The notes: generated by a model from the letters alone, not told the origin. 33,605 nucleotides of DNA from CAIXQW01 sp046049675 (GCA_046049675.1 JBJORA010000021.1:1-33605); one strand, 5' to 3'. Shown: positions 1 to 9,247, counted from the stretch's first letter. Numbers and translations: made by a program.

Positions 1-7
1 TAAACGA

Positions 8-20
8 CAAGAAGTTCTTG
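8..20. repeat. 13-bp palindrome in the left-edge spacer
   Basis: CAAGAA-G-TTCTTG is a perfect inverted repeat with one central base. It lies in the 135-base spacer between the window edge and the stop codon of the restriction-modification gene. I see no gene in positions 1-135. The palindrome could be an operator half-site pair or part of a hairpin, but there is no T-run after it, so a terminator call is not supported. Confidence 0.25.
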
Positions 21-135
21 ACCTGAAAACTTATTAACATATTTGTGACTTTTTCACCAAAGTAAACAGAATTGATTCAAAATAGCCCAATATTTTGTGT
101 TAAGGTGTGGTTTTCCGTGAATAAATCACAATAAA

Positions 136-3100
136 CTACACTCCCTCCACAATCCTAATCTCCTCCTCAGTCAACCCATACAACGCATACACCATTTTAT
201 CTATCTCCTTGTCGGTTGCGTCAATTTCGTTTTTGATGGCTAGGGCTTTTTGTTTTTCTTGTTCAAAAAAAGTGAGCCATTCACTTTGGTCTTGTAGGCT
301 TAGTTTTACTTTTTGTTTAGTGAGTTCTTTATTAAAATCTGCAAAGTTGAGTTCATGCCATTTTTCTAGTTTGGTATTGATGTTTAAGGTTGGGAATTTT
401 GAAGTGAGGAGTTTTTGGAAGTGGGTGTTGGTTTGTTGGAGGTCTTTGTTTTTTGAAAGCATAATTTCTGCTTTATTAATGAAGGGTTGTTGATTCTCTA
501 TTGCTGTTATTTTTATAGGCAACTGTTTACATTGCCCAATCTTAGCTTTGGGAAACACATCATCAAATTCTGAAAATTTGAATTTGAAATAATAGCCCAT
601 AAGTGTTGAGTTTAACAATGCTAAAATGAACTTTAATGAATACTCATCATTTAAATGTTTACATATATGTGCAGAATTTTTTATTGTAAATATTTCATTT
701 GTATAAGCAACTATCAACCCCTTTTTTGAAGGGATTTCTCTTATAATTAATCTTTCTCCTTCAAAATATTTTAATTGTCTAGGTTCTGCAAGCCATTCAC
801 CATAACTTAAATATTTTCTATTCCAATTAATTAAATAATTTGAGAATTCACTTCCAGTTAAATGTGGTAAAAATGTATCATCTTTTTTAAAATCATAATT
901 AAACCTATTTTCTAATCTTTCCCTATCAGTTTGTTTAGGCTTTCCTTTCCCATTCTGATATTCTTTAATTCCTCCAGCCATGTCTGTAATCTTACCTAAA
1001 TGGATAGTATTTTCCTCAATTTTAATATTTAAATTTCTTGAAAGGTCATTTGTAAATATATCTAAAATGTATTTATCATTATTGTAAAATGTTTCTTGGT
1101 TTGTATATTGTAAAATCTCAATAGTATTATTATTTACAATAGAAATCTTCACATCATCACTTCTATTCTTATTTGTGGCTATATTAAAAATAATTGTATC
1201 AACAGTAGCATCAGCAAAAACACCAATTGGAGTATTAACAATTTCTACTAATTGAAAATTCTCTAAAATATATTTTCTAATTCCTTCTAATAATAAATTA
1301 TTCATCCATGCATTAGGCACAATAAAACTAGCTAATCTATTTCTATTTAATAGTGCATTTGCTTTTTCAATAAACAATAAATAAGTATCTATTTGATAAA
1401 TTGCTGTTTGGTAATTTTTATAGTAAAAATCTTTTTCTTGTTGCCTAAAATTTTCTCCTTTTGCATTTACATAAGGAGGATTCCCAATCACCACATCAAA
1501 ACCTCCTTTCTCAAAAATATGTGGAAATTCATTATTCCAATTAAAAGCTTTATCTCCAACTACAGCAGGGTCATCTATTAGGCTATTACCACATTTTATA
1601 TTGTTATTAAGGCTATTGAGTTTTCTGCCTTTTTGTGCAGTTCTTAGCCAAAGGCTTAGCTTGGCTATTTCTACAGATTCTTCATTAATATCTACACCAA
1701 ATAAATTGTTTTCCAATATACTGGTTTCTACATCAAATACTATACTGGCTCCTGTTACATTAGCTTCTAGTTCTGCAAGCCATCTATGTTCTGCAATTAA
1801 AAACTCCAAAGCTTGATTGAGGAATGCACCACTACCACAAGCAGGGTCTATAATAGTAATTTGTAGTAGCCAATCTTTATAAGTTTGTAAGGTATTATAG
1901 AGTTCCTTCTTGGCTTTTTTAGTCAGCTTATGGTAATCTTCTTCTTGTAATTGTAATTCCTCTTTTTTGTTTTTGCATAAAGTACCAACAGTATTTTCTA
2001 CAATGTATTTGGTAATATACTTTGGAGTATAAAACACTCCATCTTTTTTTCTCTTACTAGTTTTAGTTTCAGCAATTGCTGTGGCTGTAATTTCTTTTTC
2101 TAGTTCTTCAATTTCTGTTAGGCTATGCTCAAATATATGCCCTAGTATATTTACATCTACTTCTGTGTTATAGTCATAATTACTTAAAGCCAATGTGGCA
2201 TCATACAAAGCACTATCATCAATGGTAATAGTATCTAGTATTTCATCTGGTGCAAATAAGCCACCATTATAGGCAAATATATCATGCTGCTTGCCTTTAT
2301 GCCCATTGTTTAAGTAGCCAAAATACAGTTTAAACCTATCATATAAAGGCACATATGCATCAAGGTCTTTTAGGTTATTCCATTGGTCTAGTATTAACCT
2401 TACACTATTAGGTGGCACTAGTTGCCTATCTTCTGCAAAAAACAAAAACAAAAATCTATCTAATAGCTTTTGTGTTTTTTTAAATACCAATAGTTTATCT
2501 ATAGTAGGGTTTAGGGTAACTATATTATTAAATAGGTTTTTTCTAAACTGGCTATACTCTTTATACAGTTGCTTGGTTACATTTTCTTCTACACTTACAC
2601 TTTCTGATTTTATGGTAGCTGGTAAGTCTGCAAAAATATTAGGTTGTGCCAAGCATAAGTACAATAAGCTAAATTGTTCTGCATCTAACTTAAACAAATC
2701 CCACTCTTGGTATTCAATAGCATTATCTATATAAAATCTTAGCTTTTGAAAGTTAGAAGTAATTACATATCTGCAAGCTTCTTGATTATTTTTATAACCA
2801 AAGGCTTGTAGTTCTATTTTAGTAAGGTTGGTGGTGTCTGTACCTTTAAGTTCTATTACAGCTAATACTTTTTCATTATCAATAATTGCACCATCAGCCT
2901 TTTTAGCATCCTTTATATTTTTTAATTCTGTAGTTAAGTTAAAATTAGGTTCAGGGTTAATGGTATAGCCTAATACTTTTACAAATAACTCTCTTAAAAA
3001 TCCTTCTTGAAATTGCTCTTCTTTTTGGGCTAAGATATTAGCCTGTATCGTAGTGTTGTGGAAGTAAGCCCTAAACACATTGTATTGCGCCACTAGCACT

Positions 3101-3156
3101 TCTTGCTGCTGCGCGGCTAAATATTTATTCAGGACAGATGTTTGAAACAATGCCAT
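136..3156 (-). CDS. Type IIG restriction enzyme/N6-adenine DNA methyltransferase (Eco57I-like)
   Basis: A 1006-residue single-chain restriction-modification enzyme that should both cut DNA and methylate adenine at its site. The N-terminus carries a PD-(D/E)XK-type nuclease signature, D88 followed by E102-L-K104. The methylase part has GVFYTPKYI at about 373-381, the SAM-binding motif DPACGSG at 437-443 and the catalytic NPPY at 559-562, the gamma-type order seen in Eco57I and related enzymes. Residues from about 740 to 900 should form the target-recognition (TaqI-like specificity) region, and the C-terminus is helical. The length suits type IIG enzymes. No separate methylase, specificity subunit or BREX partner is visible, although the left flank is cut off. 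The DNA for the methylase/recognition half, roughly 540-1570, is much more AT-rich than the neighbours, suggesting horizontal origin or swapping of the recognition domain. A PglX-like protein was considered, but the nuclease motif argues against it. Confidence 0.88.
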   Translation of the reverse strand: MALFQTSVLNKYLAAQQQEVLVAQYNVFRAYFHNTTIQANILAQKEEQFQEGFLRELFVKVLGYTINPEPNFNLTTELKNIKDAKKADGAIIDNEKVLAVIELKGTDTTNLTKIELQAFGYKNNQEACRYVITSNFQKLRFYIDNAIEYQEWDLFKLDAEQFSLLYLCLAQPNIFADLPATIKSESVSVEENVTKQLYKEYSQFRKNLFNNIVTLNPTIDKLLVFKKTQKLLDRFLFLFFAEDRQLVPPNSVRLILDQWNNLKDLDAYVPLYDRFKLYFGYLNNGHKGKQHDIFAYNGGLFAPDEILDTITIDDSALYDATLALSNYDYNTEVDVNILGHIFEHSLTEIEELEKEITATAIAETKTSKRKKDGVFYTPKYITKYIVENTVGTLCKNKKEELQLQEEDYHKLTKKAKKELYNTLQTYKDWLLQITIIDPACGSGAFLNQALEFLIAEHRWLAELEANVTGASIVFDVETSILENNLFGVDINEESVEIAKLSLWLRTAQKGRKLNSLNNNIKCGNSLIDDPAVVGDKAFNWNNEFPHIFEKGGFDVVIGNPPYVNAKGENFRQQEKDFYYKNYQTAIYQIDTYLLFIEKANALLNRNRLASFIVPNAWMNNLLLEGIRKYILENFQLVEIVNTPIGVFADATVDTIIFNIATNKNRSDDVKISIVNNNTIEILQYTNQETFYNNDKYILDIFTNDLSRNLNIKIEENTIHLGKITDMAGGIKEYQNGKGKPKQTDRERLENRFNYDFKKDDTFLPHLTGSEFSNYLINWNRKYLSYGEWLAEPRQLKYFEGERLIIREIPSKKGLIVAYTNEIFTIKNSAHICKHLNDEYSLKFILALLNSTLMGYYFKFKFSEFDDVFPKAKIGQCKQLPIKITAIENQQPFINKAEIMLSKNKDLQQTNTHFQKLLTSKFPTLNINTKLEKWHELNFADFNKELTKQKVKLSLQDQSEWLTFFEQEKQKALAIKNEIDATDKEIDKMVYALYGLTEEEIRIVEGV

Positions 3157-3168
3157 AGTTGGATAGGG

Positions 3169-3178
3169 GTAAATTTAC
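3169..3178. promoter_or_regulatory. Palindrome GTAAATTTAC before the restriction-modification gene
   Basis: A perfect 10-bp palindrome 12 bases upstream of the ATG at 3156. Read on the minus strand it contains TAaaTTTa, one base off the Bacteroidota -7 box TAnnTTTG, so it may be the promoter core, an operator, or both. No controller (C) protein gene is visible nearby. This is inference from sequence shape only. Confidence 0.3.
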
Positions 3179-3241
3179 GGCAATTGATGTGGAATGGTAA
3201 AATTTGTGTTTCAAGGCTTGGCTAGGTGGTCTTCAAAAGTC

Positions 3242-4300
3242 CTACTCATACGGACTAGTATAAGCCGCATCTTTCACAAAACTACTATCTGATAGTGTTA
3301 GCAGAAATGCAATTATCTTTCTTTTTTCTTCAGCACTCAATCTTGCACCACCTTGATGAGCAAATTCCATTTTAGAATCTATTGTAGCACTTGGTTTCAC
3401 GCCTTCGCTATAAAAGTCCACAACCTCTTCTATCGTTTTGAAGCGACCATCGTGCATATATGGCGCCGTAAATGATAGGTTTCTTAAAGTTGGAATTTTG
3501 AACTTGCCGTTATCTGTTGCTCTGCCTGTAATATTGCCTCTGCCTTTATCTAAAAAGTCACTTGGGTTTGCTATGGCATCTAAACCATTATTGCTAAATG
3601 CAAAGGTTGAGCCAAGTGGGTCTGAATCTGTTGTGTGGCAATGCAGGCAGTCGCCCTTGGTTTGATCGTTGAGTAACATAAATCCTTCGTACTCGTCTTT
3701 TGTAAAGCTTGCTGTACCCATCAGCACTTGGTCGTATTTAGATTGATGGCTTAGCATCGTCCTCAAAAATTGTCCAATGGCTTTGCATATATGCGTGCTA
3801 TCTATTTGCGAGGTGCCAAACACTTTGCTAAATTGTTTTCTGTACCATCGGTTTTGTTGTACCCTTTGCGTCGCTGCAGCCCAATTCAAATTCAATTCAT
3901 TACTATCGCGAACAGGATGCAGTATTTGCGCTTCTATACTTGCAGCTCTTCCATCCCAAAACATCGTTTTATGCCAAGCTAAATTAAACAGAGGCAAGGT
4001 ATTGCGCTTTTGCAGCACACCATTTCTGCCTTTACTAAAAGCTTGTGGTCCGTCGCTAAACGCATATTGCTGCTTGTGACAACTTGCGCACGACATATTG
4101 CGAGTGGCACTGAGTATCGTATCATAAAATAAATGTCTACCTAGCTCTGCGCCCTGAATAGTAACAGGGTTATCTGTTGCCGATGGCATTGGCGGGAAAA
4201 ATGTAAGTTCAGGAAAAACATATGGCTCGTTCTTGGTATCGCTGCTAACGCTTGCAACAAATACCATGCATAAAGCAAATGCTATGTAAACCCGCCGCAT
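3242..4300 (-). CDS. MauG-type di-haem cytochrome c peroxidase
   Basis: A 352-residue exported di-haem protein of the bacterial cytochrome c peroxidase/MauG family. These enzymes reduce H2O2 with electrons from cytochromes, or oxidise protein substrates. A Sec-type signal covers about residues 1-20. Two haem-attachment motifs are present: CASCH at 71-75 and CLHCH at 218-222. The PYMHDGRF segment at about 280-287 carries the Met and the loop expected near the second haem. The ATG at 4300 is preferred over the TTG just upstream. The gene begins 7 bases after the stop of the T9SS protein at 4308-5228, so the two are probably co-transcribed. The family is clear, but whether it is a true peroxidase or a protein-modifying oxidase cannot be told from sequence. 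Confidence 0.9.
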   Translation of the reverse strand: MRRVYIAFALCMVFVASVSSDTKNEPYVFPELTFFPPMPSATDNPVTIQGAELGRHLFYDTILSATRNMSCASCHKQQYAFSDGPQAFSKGRNGVLQKRNTLPLFNLAWHKTMFWDGRAASIEAQILHPVRDSNELNLNWAAATQRVQQNRWYRKQFSKVFGTSQIDSTHICKAIGQFLRTMLSHQSKYDQVLMGTASFTKDEYEGFMLLNDQTKGDCLHCHTTDSDPLGSTFAFSNNGLDAIANPSDFLDKGRGNITGRATDNGKFKIPTLRNLSFTAPYMHDGRFKTIEEVVDFYSEGVKPSATIDSKMEFAHQGGARLSAEEKRKIIAFLLTLSDSSFVKDAAYTSPYE

Positions 4301-4307
4301 CAAAGGT

Positions 4308-5228
4308 TTATTGTTTTCGGATAGATAGAGGCACAGTTTCCGATCTTAAATTGGTTTGCACCTTTAAATAATACAAGCCATCGGGATACTTATCTGTTTT
4401 AATTCTATAAGTTGTTGGAAGATCTTTCCATGTACCTACAACTTTACCGGCCTCATCAATCAATTCCATTTTCTCGATTTTGTGAAAACCCGCTACGTTC
4501 TGCAAAGCTATTTGCACCATATCTTTAGAAGGATTCGGAAAAATATTGACGTAACTTGTATAAGCAACATTTTTAATAGTATGACCTAGCGACTTACGAG
4601 CATATATATTATCAATCATCCAGCCTTCTTGATTAGTTTGAGTGCTGTCAGAAACTAATGTAAATCGAAACATGACGGTATCGATTGATAGCGTTAACCA
4701 TCCTGGCGGATAGCATAACCAAACATCTTTCCATTGCGAGTCCGCACCACTAAATCCATACTCACCGTTTGGCAAGAGCTGGACATCGTTGTTGTCAAAT
4801 CCGTAGAAGTCCTTCACATTTGGGTCGGTCATGCAATTTACCCAAGTAAGTCCCTGGTCAAGAGACACCTCCACAATGCCGCCGTCCTTAGCAGAGTCAA
4901 GATCCAATTTTTGCTTCCACTGCAATGTGAAGGTTACATTTGTTGCTGCAATTACGGGTACGATTGCAATAAACCTTGAAATATTGTTAATTGGAAAAGG
5001 ATTAATAGTATCAGTGACTATCACATTAGGCTGTGTAGCGGCACTATCAAAAATTATTTTCTGCGGCTTGCCAATCTGCCAAACATTTTGGCTAGCAGTA
5101 TCTAGCGCGATTTGCACTGAATATTCTGGTAGTGTGTCTGCACCGTCAAAAAACTGTTGTAAAAACTGCGCATTGCTTGGCAACACAAAACTTAAGAGAA
5201 AAAGTAGCGATACATAAATCCGTTTCAT
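4308..5228 (-). CDS. Secreted T9SS protein, copy 2 of a tandem pair
   Basis: A 306-residue secreted protein of unknown function. A signal peptide at 1-20 ends ...SNA before Gln21. The middle is a beta-rich domain: DGGIVEVS at 115-122 followed by GLTW, and GWMIDN at 202-207. This pattern is typical of MAM-like or immune-inhibitor-A-type jelly-roll modules that read as carbohydrate- or protein-binding folds. From about 226 the protein has a type A T9SS sorting domain starting NIFPNPSKD (228-236) and ending in a DGLYYLKV strand, so it should cross the outer membrane through T9SS and be anchored or released. It is closely similar along its whole length to the product of 5363-6289, with which it shares WQIGKPQK at 50-57. 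The peroxidase gene follows after 7 bases. Confidence 0.85.
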   Translation of the reverse strand: MKRIYVSLLFLLSFVLPSNAQFLQQFFDGADTLPEYSVQIALDTASQNVWQIGKPQKIIFDSAATQPNVIVTDTINPFPINNISRFIAIVPVIAATNVTFTLQWKQKLDLDSAKDGGIVEVSLDQGLTWVNCMTDPNVKDFYGFDNNDVQLLPNGEYGFSGADSQWKDVWLCYPPGWLTLSIDTVMFRFTLVSDSTQTNQEGWMIDNIYARKSLGHTIKNVAYTSYVNIFPNPSKDMVQIALQNVAGFHKIEKMELIDEAGKVVGTWKDLPTTYRIKTDKYPDGLYYLKVQTNLRSETVPLSIRKQ

Positions 5229-5310
5229 AATGTGATCAATTACAAAATAAAATTACGCATTATAATAAATGCCCAATTAATATATCGGTGAAACTTATGG
5301 TTTTACAGAC
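5229..5310 (-). promoter_or_regulatory. Upstream control region duplicated with the T9SS gene (copy 2)
   Basis: These 82 bases before the ATG at 5228 align without gaps to 6290-6371 before the paralogous gene; I count about 70 of 82 identical. Two blocks stand out. One is the start-proximal block with the palindrome TGATCA and a TATTTTG near-match to the -7 box. The other is a distal 30-base block (5281-5310) with 27 of 30 identical. The spacing from each start codon is the same in both copies, which suggests promoter plus regulator binding site. Confidence 0.55.
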
Positions 5311-5362
5311 AAGAATAACTTTACTGTATAAGGCACTTTATATTTTAGGAAATGTCACCATA

Positions 5363-6289
5363 TTAGGGCTTTCGAATTGAAATAGGAACTGTTTCTGTTT
5401 TCAAATTAGTTCGAACCTTTAAGTAATATATGCCTTCGGCATACTTATCAGTAGCAATCTTATATGAGGTTGGTAGATTCTGCCATGTATCTACAACCTT
5501 ACCAAACTCGTCTATCAACTCCATTTTTTCAATCATATGATATCCTATTACGCTTTGTAGTTCTACTCTTATTACATCTTTAGCTGGGTTTGGAAATACG
5601 TTGATGTAATTCTTGTACTCGGCATTTTTGATTGTGTGTACCACGGTACTTCTAGCCATAAAGTTATCTATTAGCCAACCCTCTTTGTTGTTATTTACTG
5701 AATCGGAGCTTAGTGTAAAACGAAATAAAAGTGTGTCTGCAGTCAATGCGTTTAGCCAGCCAATTGGATAGCACAACCAAATATCTCGCCATAGTGTGTC
5801 AAGGCCACTGAAAGCATGTTGGCCATTAGCTAAAACCACGGCATTTGCTGTGTCATATCCATAAAAGTTCTTACCGCTAGGATCTGTAAAAGCGTTGACC
5901 CAAGTGATTCCGCCGTCAAGTGATGACTCAATAATACCACCGTCTGTTGCTGAGTCAAGATCTAATTTTTGCTTCCATTGCAATGCAAAAACTGCAAAAG
6001 TAGATAGACCCTGCTTGGGAATTTTTGCAACAAAAATTGATGTGTTGTTTATTGGGTAAGGGTTAATTGTGTCTGTTACAATGGCATTAGGTATTGTTGC
6101 GGCGCTACTAAAGATAGTTTTTTGTGGCTTACCTATCTGCCATACATTTTGACTGGACGTGTCAAGCTGTATACCTAGTGTTGAACTAGGAATTGTATCT
6201 GCACCATCAAAATACTGATTGTAGAATTGTGCACTAATTTCAAGAGAAAATGCAAGGAACAGCAGCACCAATAAATAAATCCGTTTCAT
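5363..6289 (-). CDS. Secreted T9SS protein, copy 1 of a tandem pair
   Basis: A 308-residue paralog of the next gene downstream (4308-5228), with the same architecture. It has a signal peptide at 1-20 (...EISA before Gln21), the shared WQIGKPQK motif at 50-57, a beta-rich MAM-like middle with SLDGGITW at about 123-130 and EGWLIDN at about 203-209, and a type A T9SS sorting domain beginning VFPNPAKD at 231-238. The function is unknown; the domain type suggests a surface-displayed or secreted binding protein. It is separated from its copy by 134 bases that include the second copy's conserved upstream region, so each copy probably has its own promoter. The upstream region of this copy ends inside the stop codon of uvrA. 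Confidence 0.85.
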   Translation of the reverse strand: MKRIYLLVLLFLAFSLEISAQFYNQYFDGADTIPSSTLGIQLDTSSQNVWQIGKPQKTIFSSAATIPNAIVTDTINPYPINNTSIFVAKIPKQGLSTFAVFALQWKQKLDLDSATDGGIIESSLDGGITWVNAFTDPSGKNFYGYDTANAVVLANGQHAFSGLDTLWRDIWLCYPIGWLNALTADTLLFRFTLSSDSVNNNKEGWLIDNFMARSTVVHTIKNAEYKNYINVFPNPAKDVIRVELQSVIGYHMIEKMELIDEFGKVVDTWQNLPTSYKIATDKYAEGIYYLKVRTNLKTETVPISIRKP

Positions 6290-6371
6290 AATGTGATCAA
6301 TTACAATATAAAATTACACATTATCGCAAATGCGTATTTAGTATTTCGGTGAAATTTATGGTTTTACCGAC
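6290..6371 (-). promoter_or_regulatory. Upstream control region duplicated with the T9SS gene (copy 1)
   Basis: This is the counterpart of 5229-5310. It has the same TGATCA palindrome next to the start, a TATATTG near-match to the -7 box, and the 30-base distal block at 6342-6371, which runs into the first base of the uvrA stop codon. Conservation across non-coding DNA is at least as high as it appears in the coding DNA, which implies functional constraint or recent gene conversion. Confidence 0.55.
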
Positions 6372-9130
6372 TACACATACTTCCCCGTAATACTCTTCTT
6401 CGCTTTCTTTATACCAGCTACCTCGCCGGCATAAACCACTTCGCCGCCTGCAACACCAGCCTCAGGGCCAAGGTCTATGATATAGTCGGCATTGCGTATC
6501 ACATCCATATTATGCTCAATCACAATTATGCTATGGCCTTGGTCTAGTAGGGCGCTAAAGCTGTTGAGTAGTTTTGTAATATCATGAAAGTGCAAACCTG
6601 TCGTTGGCTCGTCGAATACAAATAATATACGTTGGCTCGCAAAACTCTTATCTAAGTAACTCGCCAATTTTACGCGTTGTGCTTCGCCACCACTTAGGCT
6701 ATCGCTGCTTTGGCCTAAAGAAATATAACCCAAACCTACTTGCGAGAGCGCTTCTAGCTTTTCTAAAATTTTGCGCTCCTTGGCAAATAGTACTATGGCT
6801 TCGTCTACACTCATGCTCAAAATGTCGTGTACATTTTTGCCTTGGTATTGTATTTCTAAAACTTCTTCTTTAAATCGCTTGCCTGTGCATACATCGCATG
6901 TAATATGTACATCGGCCAAGAATTGCATTTCTACAATTTTTTCGCCTTCGCCCTTACACGCATCGCAACGGCCACCATCTACATTAAAACTAAATGCGCC
7001 TGGTTTATAACCACGCACTTTACTGAGCTGCTGTGCCGCCATAAGGTCGCGTACTTCGTCCCATACACCTACATATGTTGCAGGGTTGCTGCGGCTGCTT
7101 TTACCAATAGGATTTTGGTCTACAAATTCTATACCCGTCAAGGCTTTTACATCGCCGCTTAGTTTTGTAAACTCGCCAGGCTTTACACTATAGTCGCCAA
7201 AATGATTGCGCAGTGCAGGATACAAAATATGTTTTATCAAACTTGTTTTACCACTACCGCTTACACCTGTTACCACGCATAATCTATTGAGCGGAAATTC
7301 TACTTTTACATCGCGCAAATTATGTTGGTAGCAACCTTCCAATACTAGTTTATTGCCGCTGCCTTTGTGGGCATGTGGTATTGTAACATGCATCGCTTGG
7401 TTTAAGTATTTGCCCGTAAGGCTTTGCTTGTGCTTTAATAGCGTTTTATAATGACCTTGTGCTACCACTTCGCCACCATGTATACTTGCTAGCGGGCCCA
7501 TATCGATAATCTCGTCGGCCTCGCGCATGATTTGCTCGTCGTGCTCTACAATTACAACTGTATTACCCAAATCTTTTAGGCGCTTTAATACGCGTATCAA
7601 GTTTTCGGTATCACGGCTATGCAGGCCAATACTTGGTTCGTCTAAGATGTACAAACTATCTGTAAGATTGCTACCCACAACGCGCGTTAGTTGTATACGC
7701 TGACTTTCGCCACCGCTAAGTGTATTTGCAGTACGACTTAAGGTAAGATAGCCAAGACCAACATCTATCAAAGTATCTACACGTGTATGCAATTCTTGTA
7801 AAATACGTTGTGCAATGTGGCTATCCATTTCGCCAAGCTTTAGTTGCTTTAACCATTGTTGCAGCACATCTGCAGGCATATCGTTAAGCGTGCCAATATG
7901 CGTATCGTTTATTTTTACATACAAGGCTTCTTTGCGCAGCCTTGTACCATTGCAGCCTGGGCAAATTGCACGGCCTCGGTAACGCGCTTGCAATACACGA
8001 TATTGTACTTTGTACAAGTTTTCTTCCACCATCTTAAAGAATTGGTCTATGCCTTGTACATCGTCGTTGCCATGCCATAGTAAGGCCAATTGTGGGCGGC
8101 TCAATTCGCGCACTGGCTTATGTATCGGAAAATCGTATGCACGACTTTGCTGTATAAATTGCTTGAGGTAAAACTGCATGGCTTCTCCGCGCCAACAAGC
8201 TACTGCGCTTTCGTACACACTGAGGCTTTTGTCGGGTATCACCAAATCGTTATCTATGCCCAATACACTGCCAAAACCTTCGCATTGCGGGCAAGCACCA
8301 TACGGATTATTACTGCTGAATAAATTGGGTATTGGCTCGTCAAATTGCAAACCATCTAACTCAAACCTATTGCTGAATGAAATAATTTTTTTACCATCTA
8401 ATTCTAGATAAGCGTAGCCGTTAGTTTCATCAAAGCAGGTTTGTATACTGTCGCTCAAACGGTGTAGTTCGTCTTGCTCAAACGGATGTACCACTACACG
8501 ATCAATTAGTATATAATGGTCTTTGGTATTCTTCTTGAGTGTATTTTTTTCTAATAATTCTTCAATACGCAGAATGGTTTTGCCACTAGCATCGTACAAT
8601 CTACTATAACCACTGTGCATCAAGTTTTCCAAATACTCTGGCACATTAGTATTGGGCGCATAAGGTACCAGCATTTGCACTTTTGTCCCTTCTGGTAATT
8701 GCACAATATGGTTTACGACGTCTTGTACTTCGTGCTTGGTAACTTGTTGTCCGCTAACAGGGCTAAATGTTTTACCAACTTTGGCAAAAAGCAAACGGAG
8801 GTAGTCGTTTATTTCTGTCATACTACCAACAGTGCTGCGCGGTGTGCGCGATGTAACCTTTTGTTCTATGGCAATGGCTGGGCAAAGGCCTTCAATATTA
8901 TCTACATCGGGCTTTTCCATGCTTTTCATAAACTGCCTTGTATAACTGCTAAGGCTTTCTACATAGCGTCGCTGTCCTTCGGCGAAAAGGGTGTCCATTG
9001 TAAGGCTACTTTTACCGCTACCACTTACACCAGTAACTACTACAAGTTTGTTGTGTGGTATGGTTACGTGCACATTTTTTAGATTGTGCATGCGTGCGCC
9101 ACTTATTACAATGTTTTTGCCCCTTGCCAT
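6371..9130 (-). CDS. uvrA: Excinuclease ABC subunit A (UvrA)
   Basis: The DNA-damage recognition ATPase of nucleotide excision repair, which loads UvrB at lesions. The 919 residues match the family's usual length. There are two ABC ATPase halves: Walker A GVSGSGKS at 34-41 and GVSGSGKT at about 622-629, and signatures LSGGESQ at 471-477 and LSGGEAQ at 812-818. Zinc-binding cysteines appear as C280-x2-C283 with C390-x2-C393, and as C722-x2-C725 with C745-x2-C748. The UvrB-binding region around 120-260 is present, so this looks like a full housekeeping UvrA rather than the short UvrA2 type. It is divergent from the DUF488 operon and convergent with nothing. The ATG at 9130 gives the standard N-terminus starting MARGKNIVISGAR. 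Confidence 0.96.
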   Translation of the reverse strand: MARGKNIVISGARMHNLKNVHVTIPHNKLVVVTGVSGSGKSSLTMDTLFAEGQRRYVESLSSYTRQFMKSMEKPDVDNIEGLCPAIAIEQKVTSRTPRSTVGSMTEINDYLRLLFAKVGKTFSPVSGQQVTKHEVQDVVNHIVQLPEGTKVQMLVPYAPNTNVPEYLENLMHSGYSRLYDASGKTILRIEELLEKNTLKKNTKDHYILIDRVVVHPFEQDELHRLSDSIQTCFDETNGYAYLELDGKKIISFSNRFELDGLQFDEPIPNLFSSNNPYGACPQCEGFGSVLGIDNDLVIPDKSLSVYESAVACWRGEAMQFYLKQFIQQSRAYDFPIHKPVRELSRPQLALLWHGNDDVQGIDQFFKMVEENLYKVQYRVLQARYRGRAICPGCNGTRLRKEALYVKINDTHIGTLNDMPADVLQQWLKQLKLGEMDSHIAQRILQELHTRVDTLIDVGLGYLTLSRTANTLSGGESQRIQLTRVVGSNLTDSLYILDEPSIGLHSRDTENLIRVLKRLKDLGNTVVIVEHDEQIMREADEIIDMGPLASIHGGEVVAQGHYKTLLKHKQSLTGKYLNQAMHVTIPHAHKGSGNKLVLEGCYQHNLRDVKVEFPLNRLCVVTGVSGSGKTSLIKHILYPALRNHFGDYSVKPGEFTKLSGDVKALTGIEFVDQNPIGKSSRSNPATYVGVWDEVRDLMAAQQLSKVRGYKPGAFSFNVDGGRCDACKGEGEKIVEMQFLADVHITCDVCTGKRFKEEVLEIQYQGKNVHDILSMSVDEAIVLFAKERKILEKLEALSQVGLGYISLGQSSDSLSGGEAQRVKLASYLDKSFASQRILFVFDEPTTGLHFHDITKLLNSFSALLDQGHSIIVIEHNMDVIRNADYIIDLGPEAGVAGGEVVYAGEVAGIKKAKKSITGKYV

Positions 9131-9247
9131 TGGCGTAAAGGTGCAACAATAAGTGTGGCTATAGTATTGATATTTCTGATTGAGAAGAAAAGTATCAGAT
9201 GTATGATTTGCAATGGCTAAGTATAAAATTATTTGAGGTCGAGATAG

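Noticed and set aside
136..3156. PglX of a BREX system as an alternative for the methylase gene.
   Set aside because: The N-terminal D-x(13)-E-x-K nuclease motif and the length fit type IIG enzymes, and no other BREX gene is present.
9175..9198. TCTGAT...ATCAGA arms between uvrA and the DUF488 operon as an operator.
   Set aside because: Six-base arms with a 12-base spacer in AT-rich DNA are expected by chance, and they do not align with the promoter box.
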